Below the pieces are notes generated by a model. That model did not search any database. It saw only the letters and a list, made by a program, of their open reading frames with translations, and was not told the origin of the DNA. Below are positions 1 through 6,707 of a stretch of 31,278 bases of DNA, piece after piece. Source of the DNA: a virus; IMG/VR virus record IMGVR_UViG_3300030098_005059, positions 1 to 31,278 of that record; one strand, written 5' to 3'. The translations under genes were made by a program, and so were the position numbers. Position 1 is the first letter of the stretch. Every line of letters starts with the position of its first letter.

Positions 1-640
1 CCTTAGGCATATTGAATTTGCGATATAGTCCCGCAATTCTTGTAGCCATGTTATCTCTATTGCCATGTCTAACTCCTGTCCGTAACGCCTCTGCAATGTC
101 GTCAGATGTTCCTGCGACATGATCATACGCTTCTTGCTCCGCCTTCTTCCTGTTCCATAAAACTTCTGGCGGGTCTACCCATTCGAGTAGTTCAGATTTT
201 CTTCCGAACCTGTAGGACTTGCCGTTTATTATGCTCGGTGGAGCAACGACATAACCTCCATCATTCCTGATGTCTACGTGTTCCAGAAAACCTGCACCCT
301 GTTTCAGTACATCACTGTACTTATACCAGTAGTGATATCCGTTAGGACTATGTACCGCAGTAGTTGGAGTAGGGGGTTGTATACCCGCACTCCTCATTGC
401 GTCTACTCCTGCCGAACCATCTACATCGAGTACAGTGATTCCTGAAATCTTGCCCGTAACTATCCCAACGTTTGCGTTAGGTGTCTCGGCCCAGTATTCT
501 TTTACGTCTCCGACTGTAAGTTTGTTTGTTTGTAACTCTTTCCAAGACGTCAGTAATGGTCTCTTGTCATCGGGGCGTAGAGGAATAACAGATAAGCCTT
601 GATTGATATACTCAATCGCCGCATCTAATATTGCGCTCAT
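1..640 (-). CDS. Bifunctional DNA primase/polymerase (PrimPol), N-terminal part, runs off the window
   Basis: Reading leftward from ATG at 640-638 there is an open frame of 213 codons that leaves the window without a stop. The residues fit the archaeo-eukaryotic primase (AEP) PrimPol domain: an N-terminal GLSVIPLRPDDKRPL segment (about 15-29), the metal-binding DxD pair in VLDVDG (D72, D74), HSPNGYHYWYK with the nucleotide-binding His (H103), and VDIRNDGGYVVAPPS with the third acidic residue (D123). A GVRHGNRDNMATRIAGLYR stretch (189-207) looks like the start of a primase C-terminal domain. A helicase domain may follow outside the window but is not seen. The leader GGGGAG lies 6 nt before the ATG. 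The gene sits 3 nt after the putative recombination gene, so primer synthesis or DNA polymerisation in phage replication is the likely role. Confidence 0.9.
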   Translation of the reverse strand, partial: MSAILDAAIEYINQGLSVIPLRPDDKRPLLTSWKELQTNKLTVGDVKEYWAETPNANVGIVTGKISGITVLDVDGSAGVDAMRSAGIQPPTPTTAVHSPNGYHYWYKYSDVLKQGAGFLEHVDIRNDGGYVVAPPSIINGKSYRFGRKSELLEWVDPPEVLWNRKKAEQEAYDHVAGTSDDIAEALRTGVRHGNRDNMATRIAGLYRKFNMPK

Positions 641-643
641 GTA

Positions 644-1540
644 TTACTCCCCGAATGTGCTTATAATTTTTTCCAGTTGTACTACCGAGTAATCTCGTAA
701 CTCCTGATCGAAGTCGTTCCCGAGTTTATCTTTGAGTACAGTGCGCCAAGCGCTTTTGTTTTGTTCAGCCGTCAGCATGGTTTCGTTAGCGTCTTTCTGC
801 ACCTGCTTTGTCAAGTCCAGATACTCTTTACACGCTTGTTTCCAATCGGGCATAGAAAAGTCAGGGTGCTCGGCCACGTAATGTATGTACGAAAGAGGCG
901 CCTGCTTTAACGTAGTCCCTTTGTGCTTACCGAAATTAAATTCCGTCTCGTGTAATGAGGCACTGTCAGAGGCGATAGGTTTAAGCTGTTCTTTCGGTGT
1001 GTATTTTTTTGCTTGTGGCTTTGCGTCGAAGGTATTCTCTGTACCAAAGACCTCTTCTGCGGGTGTTGGTTGTAGCCCTGCCTCTATAGCTACGTGAGAA
1101 TAACCTACCCTGTAGGCCTTTCCTACTGCTCTTGTTTCTGCCATCGACATGATTGCGTATTCATCTTGGTTACGCCACATCTTTTCAAGGTTAGAACAGA
1201 GCGCTATCCCACGTCCATGCAGTATGTTTCTGCCGTCAATCGATCTCAACACCACCGACGCAATGTATTTTATTTCTTCGTCAGTCTGTGTCTCTTCTAC
1301 CCTATGTACGTCCTCAACTAATGGCTTCACGTTAAGCATTGCACCTAGACGATTCCACCATTCTACTTTCGGATACTGTTTCCCGTGTATCCCTTGAACA
1401 TACTTGTCGTTCATGTACTTGCTCATTGCTTGGGCAAGTTCTTTTGCGTCTACGGGTTCTATGTCGGCAGGTTTACCTGCTTTTGTAATCGCTTCCATAG
1501 TTTCGTCGTACACATTAGAAATGTCATTTATTTCTTCCAT
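644..1540 (-). CDS. Putative ssDNA-annealing/recombination protein with C-terminal FGKHKG domain
   Basis: 298 residues. The central region has YPKVEWWNRLGAMLNV (57-71), then MSMAETRAVGKAYRVGY (131-147) and AIEAGLQPTPAEEV (151-164). This order is typical of phage proteins resembling single-strand annealing or ssDNA-binding recombination factors. After a basic linker comes FNFGKHKGTTLKQAPLSYIHYV (201-222), the signature opening of DUF3820/ExoX-like C-terminal domains. The C-terminal tail (about 250-298) is helical and charged. The gene overlaps its upstream neighbour by 13 nt and has a GGAGAA leader before the ATG. Next to PrimPol, a role at replication forks or in recombination is plausible. 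The annealing assignment is an inference from motif shape, not a demonstrated homology. Confidence 0.62.
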   Translation of the reverse strand: MEEINDISNVYDETMEAITKAGKPADIEPVDAKELAQAMSKYMNDKYVQGIHGKQYPKVEWWNRLGAMLNVKPLVEDVHRVEETQTDEEIKYIASVVLRSIDGRNILHGRGIALCSNLEKMWRNQDEYAIMSMAETRAVGKAYRVGYSHVAIEAGLQPTPAEEVFGTENTFDAKPQAKKYTPKEQLKPIASDSASLHETEFNFGKHKGTTLKQAPLSYIHYVAEHPDFSMPDWKQACKEYLDLTKQVQKDANETMLTAEQNKSAWRTVLKDKLGNDFDQELRDYSVVQLEKIISTFGE

Positions 1541-1980
1541 GTTATTTTATTCTCCACTTGTGTGCTCATTGCAGAAGTCAATGCTTTCGCAAGCCTTCCG
1601 CCTTGTTTGATTAAGTTATTCAACTTGGTCTTACTGTACTTATTTCTCGGTGGTTGTGGCTTGTTCTCAAGTTGCTTTATCTGCTCCTCGCTCCAGCCAC
1701 CAACTTCCATTAGTACCCCGTGTACTTGATCTTCATACCAATAGGATACTTCCTTATTGACGATCAAACATTTATCTGTGTCCCTGCGTTGAACCGACAG
1801 TTCCTCAGATACACCACGCAAGATTTTTTCTATCTCACGTAGCCCATCTCTGTGTAGTATGTATTGTTTGTAATATCTACTACCCAGTTCGACGAGTTGC
1901 TCAAGGCTCTGCTCGTCAGGGGTGAAGGTTATGATTTCTCCCGTTACCTTATCTGTAAATTCTATTTTACCAGAATCCAT
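1528..1980 (-). CDS. Hypothetical protein, 150 aa
   Basis: No family recognised. The N-terminus KIEFTDKVTGEIITFTPDEQ looks like a short beta-hairpin. The middle is helical and charged (QLVELGSRYYKQYILHRDGLREIEKILRG, about 28-56), and the C-terminus is basic (RNKYSKTKLNNLIKQGGRLAKAL). A strong GAGGAG leader precedes the ATG at 1980. Its last 13 nt overlap the start of the putative recombination gene, so the two are probably translationally coupled. A replication accessory role is possible from position only. Confidence 0.75.
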   Translation of the reverse strand: MDSGKIEFTDKVTGEIITFTPDEQSLEQLVELGSRYYKQYILHRDGLREIEKILRGVSEELSVQRRDTDKCLIVNKEVSYWYEDQVHGVLMEVGGWSEEQIKQLENKPQPPRNKYSKTKLNNLIKQGGRLAKALTSAMSTQVENKITWKK

Positions 1981-2009
1981 GTGAATTATCTCCTCTTTCT
2001 TGTGTGAAT

Positions 2010-2324
2010 TTATTCATCTTTTATACAATCGCTAATGTCTATTTCGTGGTCATAACAATCTGATACAAGTTGTTCCGTAGTCATCCCTTCGTCTTCTAAG
2101 TTCTCTCTTACTATGTCTTCAACGCATGGTGTACCATACTCTAAACTACATATTTGTATCCTATCTATTTTCTCTGAACATGAGAGGTCAACAAGTTTTT
2201 TCATGTTGTCAGCCACCCAGTTATCTATTGCATAGCAAACGTATTCGGGTGAGTAGTCAGCAGACCACCATCCAGAATCCTCTACCATCTTTGCTATCAC
2301 CTTTCCTCTATCGTATATACTCAT
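2010..2324 (-). CDS. Hypothetical acidic protein, 104 aa
   Basis: No family recognised. The protein is acidic, with EDSGWWSADYSPEYVCYAIDNWVADNMKKL (15-44) and an Asp/Glu-rich C-terminus (DCYDHEIDISDCIKDE). It has five cysteines, but they are scattered and do not form a clear zinc motif. The ATG at 2324 follows AAAGGAGAACAACTA, a good Shine-Dalgarno leader. The start shares one nucleotide with the stop codon of the AT-rich gene upstream. Confidence 0.72.
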   Translation of the reverse strand: MSIYDRGKVIAKMVEDSGWWSADYSPEYVCYAIDNWVADNMKKLVDLSCSEKIDRIQICSLEYGTPCVEDIVRENLEDEGMTTEQLVSDCYDHEIDISDCIKDE

Positions 2325-2710
2325 TAGTTGTTCTCCTTTACTAATTCTTCATACTTTAATTTTTCAAATTCTTTTATATCTTCTTTACTAATAGATTTTT
2401 TCAAGAATTTTTTATGTTTTATTCCTAATGCTTTTCCTTTTAAGTTTGTAATTTTTCCATACAAAACATCGTCATAATCTATTTTTCTTTTATTCGTTTG
2501 ACTTCCTTCTATCATGTTTTGAATTAAAAATAGTTTAGATGTTATAGGAACACTTGCGTTAAATTTTCGATTCGATGAATATTTCCATGTATCCCTATAT
2601 AACTTTTCTTCTTTTTGTATATCTCTATACAATGAAGGTATTAAGTCATCGCTATCAGGTAATTTACCAAATAACTTATTTATTAATTTTTCCTGTTTAG
2701 ATGTAATCAT
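2324..2710 (-). CDS. AT-rich hypothetical protein, 128 aa, probably recently acquired
   Basis: No family recognised. The protein is lysine-rich (KKFLKKSISKEDIKEFEKLKYEELVKENN at the C-terminus), with a helical N-terminus (SKQEKLINKLFGKL). Its base composition stands out: codons are dominated by A and T with long A/T runs, clearly poorer in G+C than the genes on either side. It keeps the operon style, with a GGGAG leader before the ATG at 2710 and a 1-nt overlap with the next gene. This looks like a recent insertion ('moron') into the early operon. Real-gene status is supported by leader, spacing and length; function is unknown. Confidence 0.7.
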   Translation of the reverse strand: MITSKQEKLINKLFGKLPDSDDLIPSLYRDIQKEEKLYRDTWKYSSNRKFNASVPITSKLFLIQNMIEGSQTNKRKIDYDDVLYGKITNLKGKALGIKHKKFLKKSISKEDIKEFEKLKYEELVKENN

Positions 2711-2728
2711 CTTTTAATTTCTCCCTAT

Positions 2729-3136
2729 TTACTCTTTATGCGCATTTGCGTATAGTTTTTTAGGTGCACTATCAGGAAAGTAAAAGAACAGTGCGCTACA
2801 TAGCCACCCTTTTCTTTGGGCGTTCTTACTTTCATACCATGCCCCGTTACCTTCTTCGTACAGAAGAGTCAACTCATCTGTTTCTGCCCAACTATCTCCC
2901 ATAGTCGGAAACCATTCCTCAGAGAACACAAGCATTGCTTTTGTCTCGTTGTTGTTCCCAATAGCATGGTCAATTATTTCTGGCATACCTGCAACAAAGG
3001 GTTCGTCTCTTAATCCGAACCTGTCGTCAGTAAACATCCAATTTATAGTGCCTTTCGGCCTGTACAAATGTAAGATGTGTAGCGAATTGTTATGTTCTAG
3101 GTCTTCGCCAATCCCTAGATGAATGTGTTTATTCAA
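2729..3136 (-). CDS. Conserved hypothetical protein, DUF6717-like, 135 aa
   Basis: The segment WMFTDDRFGLRDEPFVAGMPEIIDHAIG (about 33-60), followed by YEEGNGAWYESKNAQRKGWLCSALFFYFPDSAPKKLYA, resembles a small uncharacterised family I recall as DUF6717 (pattern FDD..vGL..EPFV.G...iID and GWLC.ALf.YF...P..lY). No activity is known. The start codon is read as TTG at 3136-3134: AAAGGAGAAACCAA stands directly in front of it, and no ATG lies in frame near the start. It is one of three genes in this arm that appear to start with TTG. Confidence 0.75.
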   Translation of the reverse strand: MNKHIHLGIGEDLEHNNSLHILHLYRPKGTINWMFTDDRFGLRDEPFVAGMPEIIDHAIGNNNETKAMLVFSEEWFPTMGDSWAETDELTLLYEEGNGAWYESKNAQRKGWLCSALFFYFPDSAPKKLYANAHKE

Positions 3137-3151
3137 TTGGTTTCTCCTTTC

Positions 3152-3373
3152 CTACATAGGAAATTCTTTGTCTCTTTGTGTTAATTTTTTAACCGATATT
3201 CTAAAAAACGATGGGTTTTTTGTATGTCCCCATTGTTCTTGAACATATTTATACCCCTGATCTAATGCGTCCCATGATGACATCGCCTTGACCTGATGAT
3301 CTACTGATGCAAGTTGCGTGCCATTCTCTGAGCCGACATCTATTTTCAGGGAATAAGAATCCTTATCCATCAT
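3152..3373 (-). CDS. Hypothetical protein, 73 aa
   Basis: No family recognised. The pattern YSLKIDVGSENGTQLASVDHQVKAMSSWDALDQGYKYVQEQWG suggests a small beta-alpha domain. The C-terminus is basic (FFRISVKKLTQRDKEF). The ATG at 3373 overlaps the upstream stop codon as ATGA. A second ATG follows immediately and the leader GGGAG can serve either, so the start is uncertain by one codon. Confidence 0.65.
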   Translation of the reverse strand: MMDKDSYSLKIDVGSENGTQLASVDHQVKAMSSWDALDQGYKYVQEQWGHTKNPSFFRISVKKLTQRDKEFPM

Positions 3374-3699
3374 ATGTTTAGTCTCCCTTGTCTGTTATTA
3401 CATGAGCATGTTCTACAATGCCCTCTCGTTATTCTTGGTGTCTCTCGTACCTGCTTGAATTGATAGACACTTTCCTTTGTTCTATCGTCTCTCCATGAGT
3501 CGATCTCAAAGTATTCTCTTAGGTCGTGTATTCTTGATGCCACTCGCCTTGACCCCGACTTCCTTTCTAGTTCTCTCCTATGCACAGGGGCACAGGTATC
3601 TCCGAAGCCAAGATAGTTTTCTGTTAGAGCCTCCAGAATTATACACGCTTGGCCCCCGAATCTTTCTTTGTCTTCGGGGGTGAGCATATTGTTACTCAT
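3370..3699 (-). CDS. Winged-helix-like DNA-binding protein with C-terminal Cys cluster, 109 aa
   Basis: The segment QACIILEALTENYLGF (18-33), then VHRRELERKSGSRRVASRIHDLREYFEIDSW (39-69), fits the helix-turn-helix plus wing pattern of small phage winged-helix proteins, with the RVASRIHDLR recognition-helix region and a following strand. The C-terminus has HCRTCSC (CxxCxC preceded by His), possibly a metal site. No other domain is present. It overlaps the next gene by ATGA and has a weak GAGAG leader. A regulator of phage or host transcription is plausible; the target is unknown. Confidence 0.6.
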   Translation of the reverse strand: MSNNMLTPEDKERFGGQACIILEALTENYLGFGDTCAPVHRRELERKSGSRRVASRIHDLREYFEIDSWRDDRTKESVYQFKQVRETPRITRGHCRTCSCNNRQGRLNI

Positions 3700-3989
3700 T
3701 TGTTACTCTCTTTCTTTGCTTTAGCCGTTTTTAATTCGTCTTGTTCCCGCACTAACGACCTTAGAAGAGCAATCCTATCCATTTCGCTTTGCGTATTACT
3801 CACCACCAATTGTAGTTTTTCTAGTATGTACGTCAGATTAGGGACAAAGCATAAATTCCTATCAACTGCTTGGTTGTCAATGTAATCTTGTAACGTATCT
3901 TTGTAAGGTCGGCTCATAGGCCATTCTATAAGGTGGTCTATCTCCGCTTTTAGTTCCTTGAATCGTTTAGTTATTTCTGAATTTTTCAT
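3696..3989 (-). CDS. Hypothetical helical protein, 97 aa
   Basis: No family recognised. The protein is mostly helical and charged: EITKRFKELKAEIDHLIEW (4-22) and the C-terminal QSEMDRIALLRSLVREQDELKTAKAKKESNK could form coiled coils. The start ATG at 3989 has AAGGAG seven nucleotides upstream, and its stop overlaps the winged-helix gene start as ATGA. The coupling suggests the two are made together, and a partner role is conceivable. Confidence 0.7.
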   Translation of the reverse strand: MKNSEITKRFKELKAEIDHLIEWPMSRPYKDTLQDYIDNQAVDRNLCFVPNLTYILEKLQLVVSNTQSEMDRIALLRSLVREQDELKTAKAKKESNK

Positions 3990-4004
3990 ATTGTCTCCTT
4001 GATG

Positions 4005-4613
4005 TTAATCTATTCTTCCACCCGCACTCGCTTCTATGTTATGAGAGTTAAGAACTCTTGCGAACTCATTGGCCCATGCCATGTTTATCTCGTAACTCTG
4101 TATAAGTGGTGAGTCTTGAGAATGTTTAGGGCTTGCTGATATCGCAACACCTCTTGTTCTTCTAACACCTGCGTCATAATGCGGATACGCTCTGTAATGT
4201 TCCTTGGCAAATTTTGCTTCGGGTTTTCTTGCGTTCGGTAGATGTACCCATGCAAAGCCACATACTCCACCTTCCACAAAGTATTCCTTCTCCACAGGTG
4301 AGTTGTCATCAAGAGTGTTCTTATGTTCCCGAACTATCATCGGTTCGGGCGTACATTGTAGAGCACTTATGTTTGCCTTCTCTTCTGCTTCTGCGAATAT
4401 CTTCTGTAGAGTTTGGGTATGACTTGCCTTACCCGATACCTCTTCACGTTTTTCTTTACGCTCAACCTTATCTTCATACCTAAACATGTTGATAAATTCT
4501 GAACGTTGTTCTGGTGATAGCATAGCCATGAGTTCACGCTTACTCTTGCCTACATAATCTACACCTAGTTTTTCTGCTAGTAATTTTCGCATTACTAATC
4601 TTCTTTTGGCCAT
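4005..4613 (-). CDS. Conserved phage protein of unknown function, 202 aa
   Basis: The C-terminal half matches a recurrent phage pattern: VEGGVCGFAWVHLPNARKPEAKFAKEH (112-138), then YDAGVRRTRGVAISAS and a final EINMAWANEFARVLNSHNIEASAGGRID. Similar proteins (GFAWV..., ...YA.AFA.VL...GI.AYAGSRMD) occur in many phages without known function. The N-terminal half is basic and helical (RRLVMRKLLAEKLGVDYVGKSKRELMAML). The leader AAGGAG lies 8 nt before the ATG at 4613. The gene start overlaps the 3' end of a 39-residue gene by 19 nt. Confidence 0.8.
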   Translation of the reverse strand: MAKRRLVMRKLLAEKLGVDYVGKSKRELMAMLSPEQRSEFINMFRYEDKVERKEKREEVSGKASHTQTLQKIFAEAEEKANISALQCTPEPMIVREHKNTLDDNSPVEKEYFVEGGVCGFAWVHLPNARKPEAKFAKEHYRAYPHYDAGVRRTRGVAISASPKHSQDSPLIQSYEINMAWANEFARVLNSHNIEASAGGRID

Positions 4614-4714
4614 TTGCTTGACTCCTTTATCACTGATGCTTGTGACTTGAATATATCTTTTATGTGATTCACAGTCTTGTCATCCGTGTCTTGTTTGTTT
4701 TCGCTTTTCGGCAT
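4595..4714 (-). CDS. Small hypothetical protein, 39 aa
   Basis: ATG at 4714-4712, stop TAG at 4597-4595. The short product (MPKSENKQDTDDKTVNHIKD at the N-terminus) is hydrophilic and probably disordered at first, then helical. The main support is an unusually strong Shine-Dalgarno sequence, TAAGGAGGACACC, directly before the ATG. The frame also fills what would otherwise be a 110-nt gap in a tightly packed operon. Its 3' end overlaps the next gene by 19 nt and contains that gene's ribosome-binding site. Function unknown. Confidence 0.6.
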   Translation of the reverse strand: MPKSENKQDTDDKTVNHIKDIFKSQASVIKESSKWPKED

Positions 4715-4724
4715 GGTGTCCTCC

Positions 4725-5108
4725 TTATGCCTTTAGTGATTCTTTAAACGCTTCGTCGTTAGCTTCTTTGATTGCACCCTTCATGTCCTCAACCGATGGT
4801 GTTTCTTGTTCGGGGTATCGCATAAACTTACGTTCAACTATGTTGAAGTACTCATCAATCACATACACTCCATTGTCCCCGTTGTCCGTATCTAGTCGGT
4901 CTATTGGCCCTACGCCTACACTCAAAGTGCCACCGAAGAAGTTTCCGATGATCTGTACGAGCCGTGCTGTTCCGTAATCTTCTGCGGTTCTCACGTCGTA
5001 CTCTTTCGCTACATCTAGGAACGCTTGAACGCTATTACGCCCGCCGTTCCAATGAAGGTATATTCCTATACCTGTATCCTGCATTTCTAATACTGCTCTG
5101 TTACCCAT
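4725..5108 (-). CDS. Conserved hypothetical protein of the MGNRAV...YLHWNGG type, 127 aa
   Basis: The frame is open to an ATG at 5147, but the internal ATG at 5108 is chosen. It is preceded by CAGGAGAAAAACA, and the protein then begins MGNRAVLEMQDTGIGIYLHWNGG, the usual start of a widespread uncharacterised family. The later parts NSVQAFLDVAKEYDVRT and YGTARLVQIIGNFFGG also fit that family, in which a helix follows the HWNGG motif. The chosen start overlaps the upstream gene by 8 nt, as elsewhere in the operon. Function is unknown. Confidence 0.78.
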   Translation of the reverse strand: MGNRAVLEMQDTGIGIYLHWNGGRNSVQAFLDVAKEYDVRTAEDYGTARLVQIIGNFFGGTLSVGVGPIDRLDTDNGDNGVYVIDEYFNIVERKFMRYPEQETPSVEDMKGAIKEANDEAFKESLKA

Positions 5109-5310
5109 TGTTTTTCTCCTGTTCTGAATCTTCTTCGGGTACATCAAACGAAAACGTATACGTTATGTAGTCGTATTCGTAAGGTGCAATTAGTCTTTGT
5201 CCTGTTTTATGCCATCGTACAGGGCAGGCCTGTAGCCATGTTTCAAACTCTTCAGGTATGTTATCAGTCCATTCTTCAGTCCATTCTTCTCTACTAATCA
5301 TGTAGTCCAT
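5101..5310 (-). CDS. Hypothetical acidic protein, 69 aa; first gene after promoter P2
   Basis: No family recognised. Short acidic protein with a Trp-rich N-terminal segment (EEWTEEWTDNIPEEFETWLQACPVRWHK) and an aromatic strand region (YEYDYITYTFSFDV). The leader GAAGGAGGAAATCT before the ATG at 5310 is one of the strongest in the window. This is the first gene downstream of the 5.4-kb promoter with its 5' hairpin, so it is probably well expressed early. Confidence 0.7.
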   Translation of the reverse strand: MDYMISREEWTEEWTDNIPEEFETWLQACPVRWHKTGQRLIAPYEYDYITYTFSFDVPEEDSEQEKNNG

Positions 5311-5350
5311 AGATTTCCTCCTTCTATGTTATTTTTTTTTACAAATTGTT

Positions 5351-5369
5351 AATCTTTATAAATAAGATT
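5351..5369 (-). promoter_or_regulatory. 5'-terminal mRNA stem-loop of the P2 transcript
   Basis: On the minus strand, AATCTT, a 7-nt loop (ATTTATA) and AAGATT form a 6-bp stem. Its first base lies about 2 nt after the predicted transcription start. A hairpin occupies the same place after promoter P1, with changed stem bases that still pair. Such 5' stem-loops are known (for example in ompA mRNA) to protect transcripts from decay; that role here is inference. Confidence 0.5.
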
Positions 5370-5406
5370 GTGCCAAGATTGTACTAAATTATTTTACATT
5401 TGTCAA
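5368..5406 (-). promoter_or_regulatory. Leftward sigma70 promoter P2 with TTGGCACAA box
   Basis: On the minus strand: -35 TTGACA (5406-5401), a 17-bp spacer, -10 TACAAT (5383-5378). This is five of six matches at -10 and six of six at -35. One base further lies TTGGCACAA (5376-5368), overlapping the predicted start (about A5371). The same elements with the same spacing recur at 8539-8577. P2 reads into the 5310 gene and the rest of the left arm. TTGGCACAA at +1 could be an operator or part of the initial transcript. Confidence 0.8.
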
Positions 5407-5409
5407 ATT

Positions 5410-5601
5410 TCAGTGTGAATCAATCTCAAATTCTGCAACATCATATTTCTCTGCATCTGAATGGTGTTTTGCACCTAATTCGTATGCGTGTGTCAGCATA
5501 GCTTGAAGTTCTAATTTTTGTTCTAGCGTATAGGCCCATGTACTATCGTGTACTAACTCGTCTATCATGCTACCTATCGATATGTAATACTTATACTTCA
5601 T
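5410..5601 (-). CDS. Hypothetical protein, 63 aa
   Basis: No family recognised. Composition KYKYYISIGSMIDELVHDSTWAYTLEQKLELQAMLTHAYELGAKHH suggests two helices with a conserved-looking Tyr/Ala face. The leader AAAGGAGAATAGCG before the ATG at 5601 is one of five nearly identical leaders in this arm. The gene ends just upstream of promoter P2, so it is the last gene of its transcription block unless P1 transcripts read through. It overlaps the upstream gene by 11 nt. Confidence 0.7.
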   Translation of the reverse strand: MKYKYYISIGSMIDELVHDSTWAYTLEQKLELQAMLTHAYELGAKHHSDAEKYDVAEFEIDSH

Positions 5602-5812
5602 CGCTATTCTCCTTTGTTGAACATTCTAGTGTAGTTGCACCACATTCTGTGCAAACTTCCATGTCGCAACATTCATCGCCATGTTTTTCTAGTTCTTCAT
5701 CGGGCATCTCTTTCAGTTCGTAGTACAAAGGTCTTGTACTAGGATGTTTTGTTATACAATCGTATATGACTGCACATTGACTTTGGTGATAGAATCCAAA
5801 AAAGTTATCCAT
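5591..5812 (-). CDS. Small Cys-rich, possible zinc-binding protein, 73 aa
   Basis: No family recognised. The C-terminal half holds DECCDMEVCTECGATTLECS (46-65): the two CxxC-like pairs (CCDMEVCTEC) plus a further Cys suggest a metal-binding knuckle. The N-terminus (MDNFFGFYHQSQCAVIYDCI) is aromatic and Cys-containing. Leader AAGGAGAATAGCG precedes ATG-GAT-AAC, one of the repeated leaders. It overlaps both neighbours, by 8 and 11 nt. Confidence 0.7.
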   Translation of the reverse strand: MDNFFGFYHQSQCAVIYDCITKHPSTRPLYYELKEMPDEELEKHGDECCDMEVCTECGATTLECSTKENSDEV

Positions 5813-5975
5813 CGCTATTCTCCTTATGTATTTCTACTGCGTTAGTGCAATACAGAGTATCTTCATCTTCTGATAGCACTGTTACTGTTTCAGTTTCGTT
5901 TGGATAATGTCCGTTAGCCTGCTCCATTGGTAAGCCTTCGGTGTTCCAAGTGATTGTTAATTTCTTTCCGATCAT
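5805..5975 (-). CDS. Small hypothetical protein, 56 aa
   Basis: ATG at 5975-5973, stop TAA at 5807-5805. The product starts MIGKKLTITWNTEGLPMEQA and continues with NETETVTVLSEDEDTLYC, a beta-rich pattern. Support comes from an ATGA overlap with the stop of the upstream gene, a GGGAG leader 8 nt before the ATG, and an 8-nt overlap with the next gene. The leader of that next gene (AAGGAGAATAGCG) is embedded in its last codons. The frame fills a 160-nt gap in an otherwise continuous operon. Function unknown. Confidence 0.72.
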   Translation of the reverse strand: MIGKKLTITWNTEGLPMEQANGHYPNETETVTVLSEDEDTLYCTNAVEIHKENSDG

Positions 5976-6190
5976 AAATTTCTCCCGTGAATGAAAGCAT
6001 TTTGTCGTGCTTTACGATACTCTTCTAGTGTTGAGTATCCTAGTCTGTCTTTTTCTTTGTGCTCTATCCTAAGTCTTTGAGCACGTTTATTACGCCATTT
6101 GCGTCTAGCTTCTGCCGTTGCGTTTCTAGGGGGTTTATTGCATTTACCCCCTGTACTTGCAAAGAGAAGTCCTATCTCCATATTTGTCAT
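5972..6190 (-). CDS. Basic hypothetical protein, 72 aa
   Basis: No family recognised. Very basic and helical: NATAEARRKWRNKRAQRLRIEHKEKDRLGYSTLEEYRKARQNAF (23-66), suggesting nucleic-acid binding. The N-terminus (EIGLLFASTGGKCNKPP) is short and hydrophobic. The ribosome-binding sequence (AAGAGACAATAAAC) is weak compared with the neighbours. It starts 2 nt after the upstream stop, which suggests translational coupling. Confidence 0.65.
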   Translation of the reverse strand: MTNMEIGLLFASTGGKCNKPPRNATAEARRKWRNKRAQRLRIEHKEKDRLGYSTLEEYRKARQNAFIHGRNL

Positions 6191-6192
6191 GT

Positions 6193-6465
6193 TTATTGTC
6201 TCTTTTTCGTTGGTATGCCGTTATCTTCTAGGAACATCACCACCCATTCATACGCTTGTCTATATGTTCTGAAGTTTGCTTTCTCTCCTAGTAATCTTCT
6301 GTACATATATTCTGCGTCTTTCACGGGTCTAGAACGCCTATGAGCCTTGATTCCGTGCATAGCTAACTGTAATTCTGATCGCAGGGTTATAAACTGAACC
6401 AAAGTCCTTTTTACAGGGTCGGTCATGTCTATTAAAGTGCCTACGTCTTGTGTTTCGTTATTCAA
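6193..6465 (-). CDS. Hypothetical protein, 90 aa, TTG start
   Basis: No family recognised. Helical and basic: DPVKRTLVQFITLRSELQLAMHGIKAHRRSR and DAEYMYRRLLGEKANFRTYRQAYEWVVMFLEDNG. The start is read as TTG at 6465-6463 because the repeated leader AAAGGAGAATAACG sits directly before it. The first codons TTG-AAT-AAC also mimic the ATG-GAT-AAC starts of neighbours with the same leader. An alternative ATG at codon 14 has no leader. Confidence 0.65.
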   Translation of the reverse strand: MNNETQDVGTLIDMTDPVKRTLVQFITLRSELQLAMHGIKAHRRSRPVKDAEYMYRRLLGEKANFRTYRQAYEWVVMFLEDNGIPTKKRQ

Positions 6466-6467
6466 CG

Positions 6468-6707
6468 TTATTCTCCTTTGCTATTTCGTTCAGGAATATG
6501 TATTACTAATTCGTCAATATCTTCTTCAGTCAGCACAGAGTCCCGTTTAGCATCTTCATATTCATCGTTTATCTCTTCTTCAGTCATCACGTCTAATTCT
6601 TGAAAGTATTTAGCACGTAGTATTTCAAGTAATTTCTCTGCTGGAACATGTTCATAATTCCAGACATAGATTTTTAGTAATCTATCTATCTTGTTTTGTT
6701 TATCCAA
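6468..6707 (-). CDS. Hypothetical acidic helical protein, 79 aa, TTG start
   Basis: No family recognised. Helical: KIDRLLKIYVWNYEHVPAEKLLEILRAKYF, then a strongly acidic segment (DVMTEEEINDEYEDAKRDSVLTEEDIDELV). The start is TTG at 6707-6705, with AAGGAGAGAATAACG directly upstream; the codons TTG-GAT-AAA continue the shared start pattern. It overlaps the next gene upstream by 8 nt. An acidic, DNA-mimic-like character is possible but not distinctive. Confidence 0.66.
   Translation of the reverse strand: MDKQNKIDRLLKIYVWNYEHVPAEKLLEILRAKYFQELDVMTEEEINDEYEDAKRDSVLTEEDIDELVIHIPERNSKGE

Noticed and set aside
4085-4312. Second minus-strand frame of 75 aa inside the 4005-4613 gene
   Set aside because: Fully inside a conserved gene in another frame, with no leader; a shadow.
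5108-5147. Longer start (13 more residues) for the MGNRAV gene
   Set aside because: No ribosome-binding site, longer overlap with the upstream gene, and the family begins at MGNRAV.
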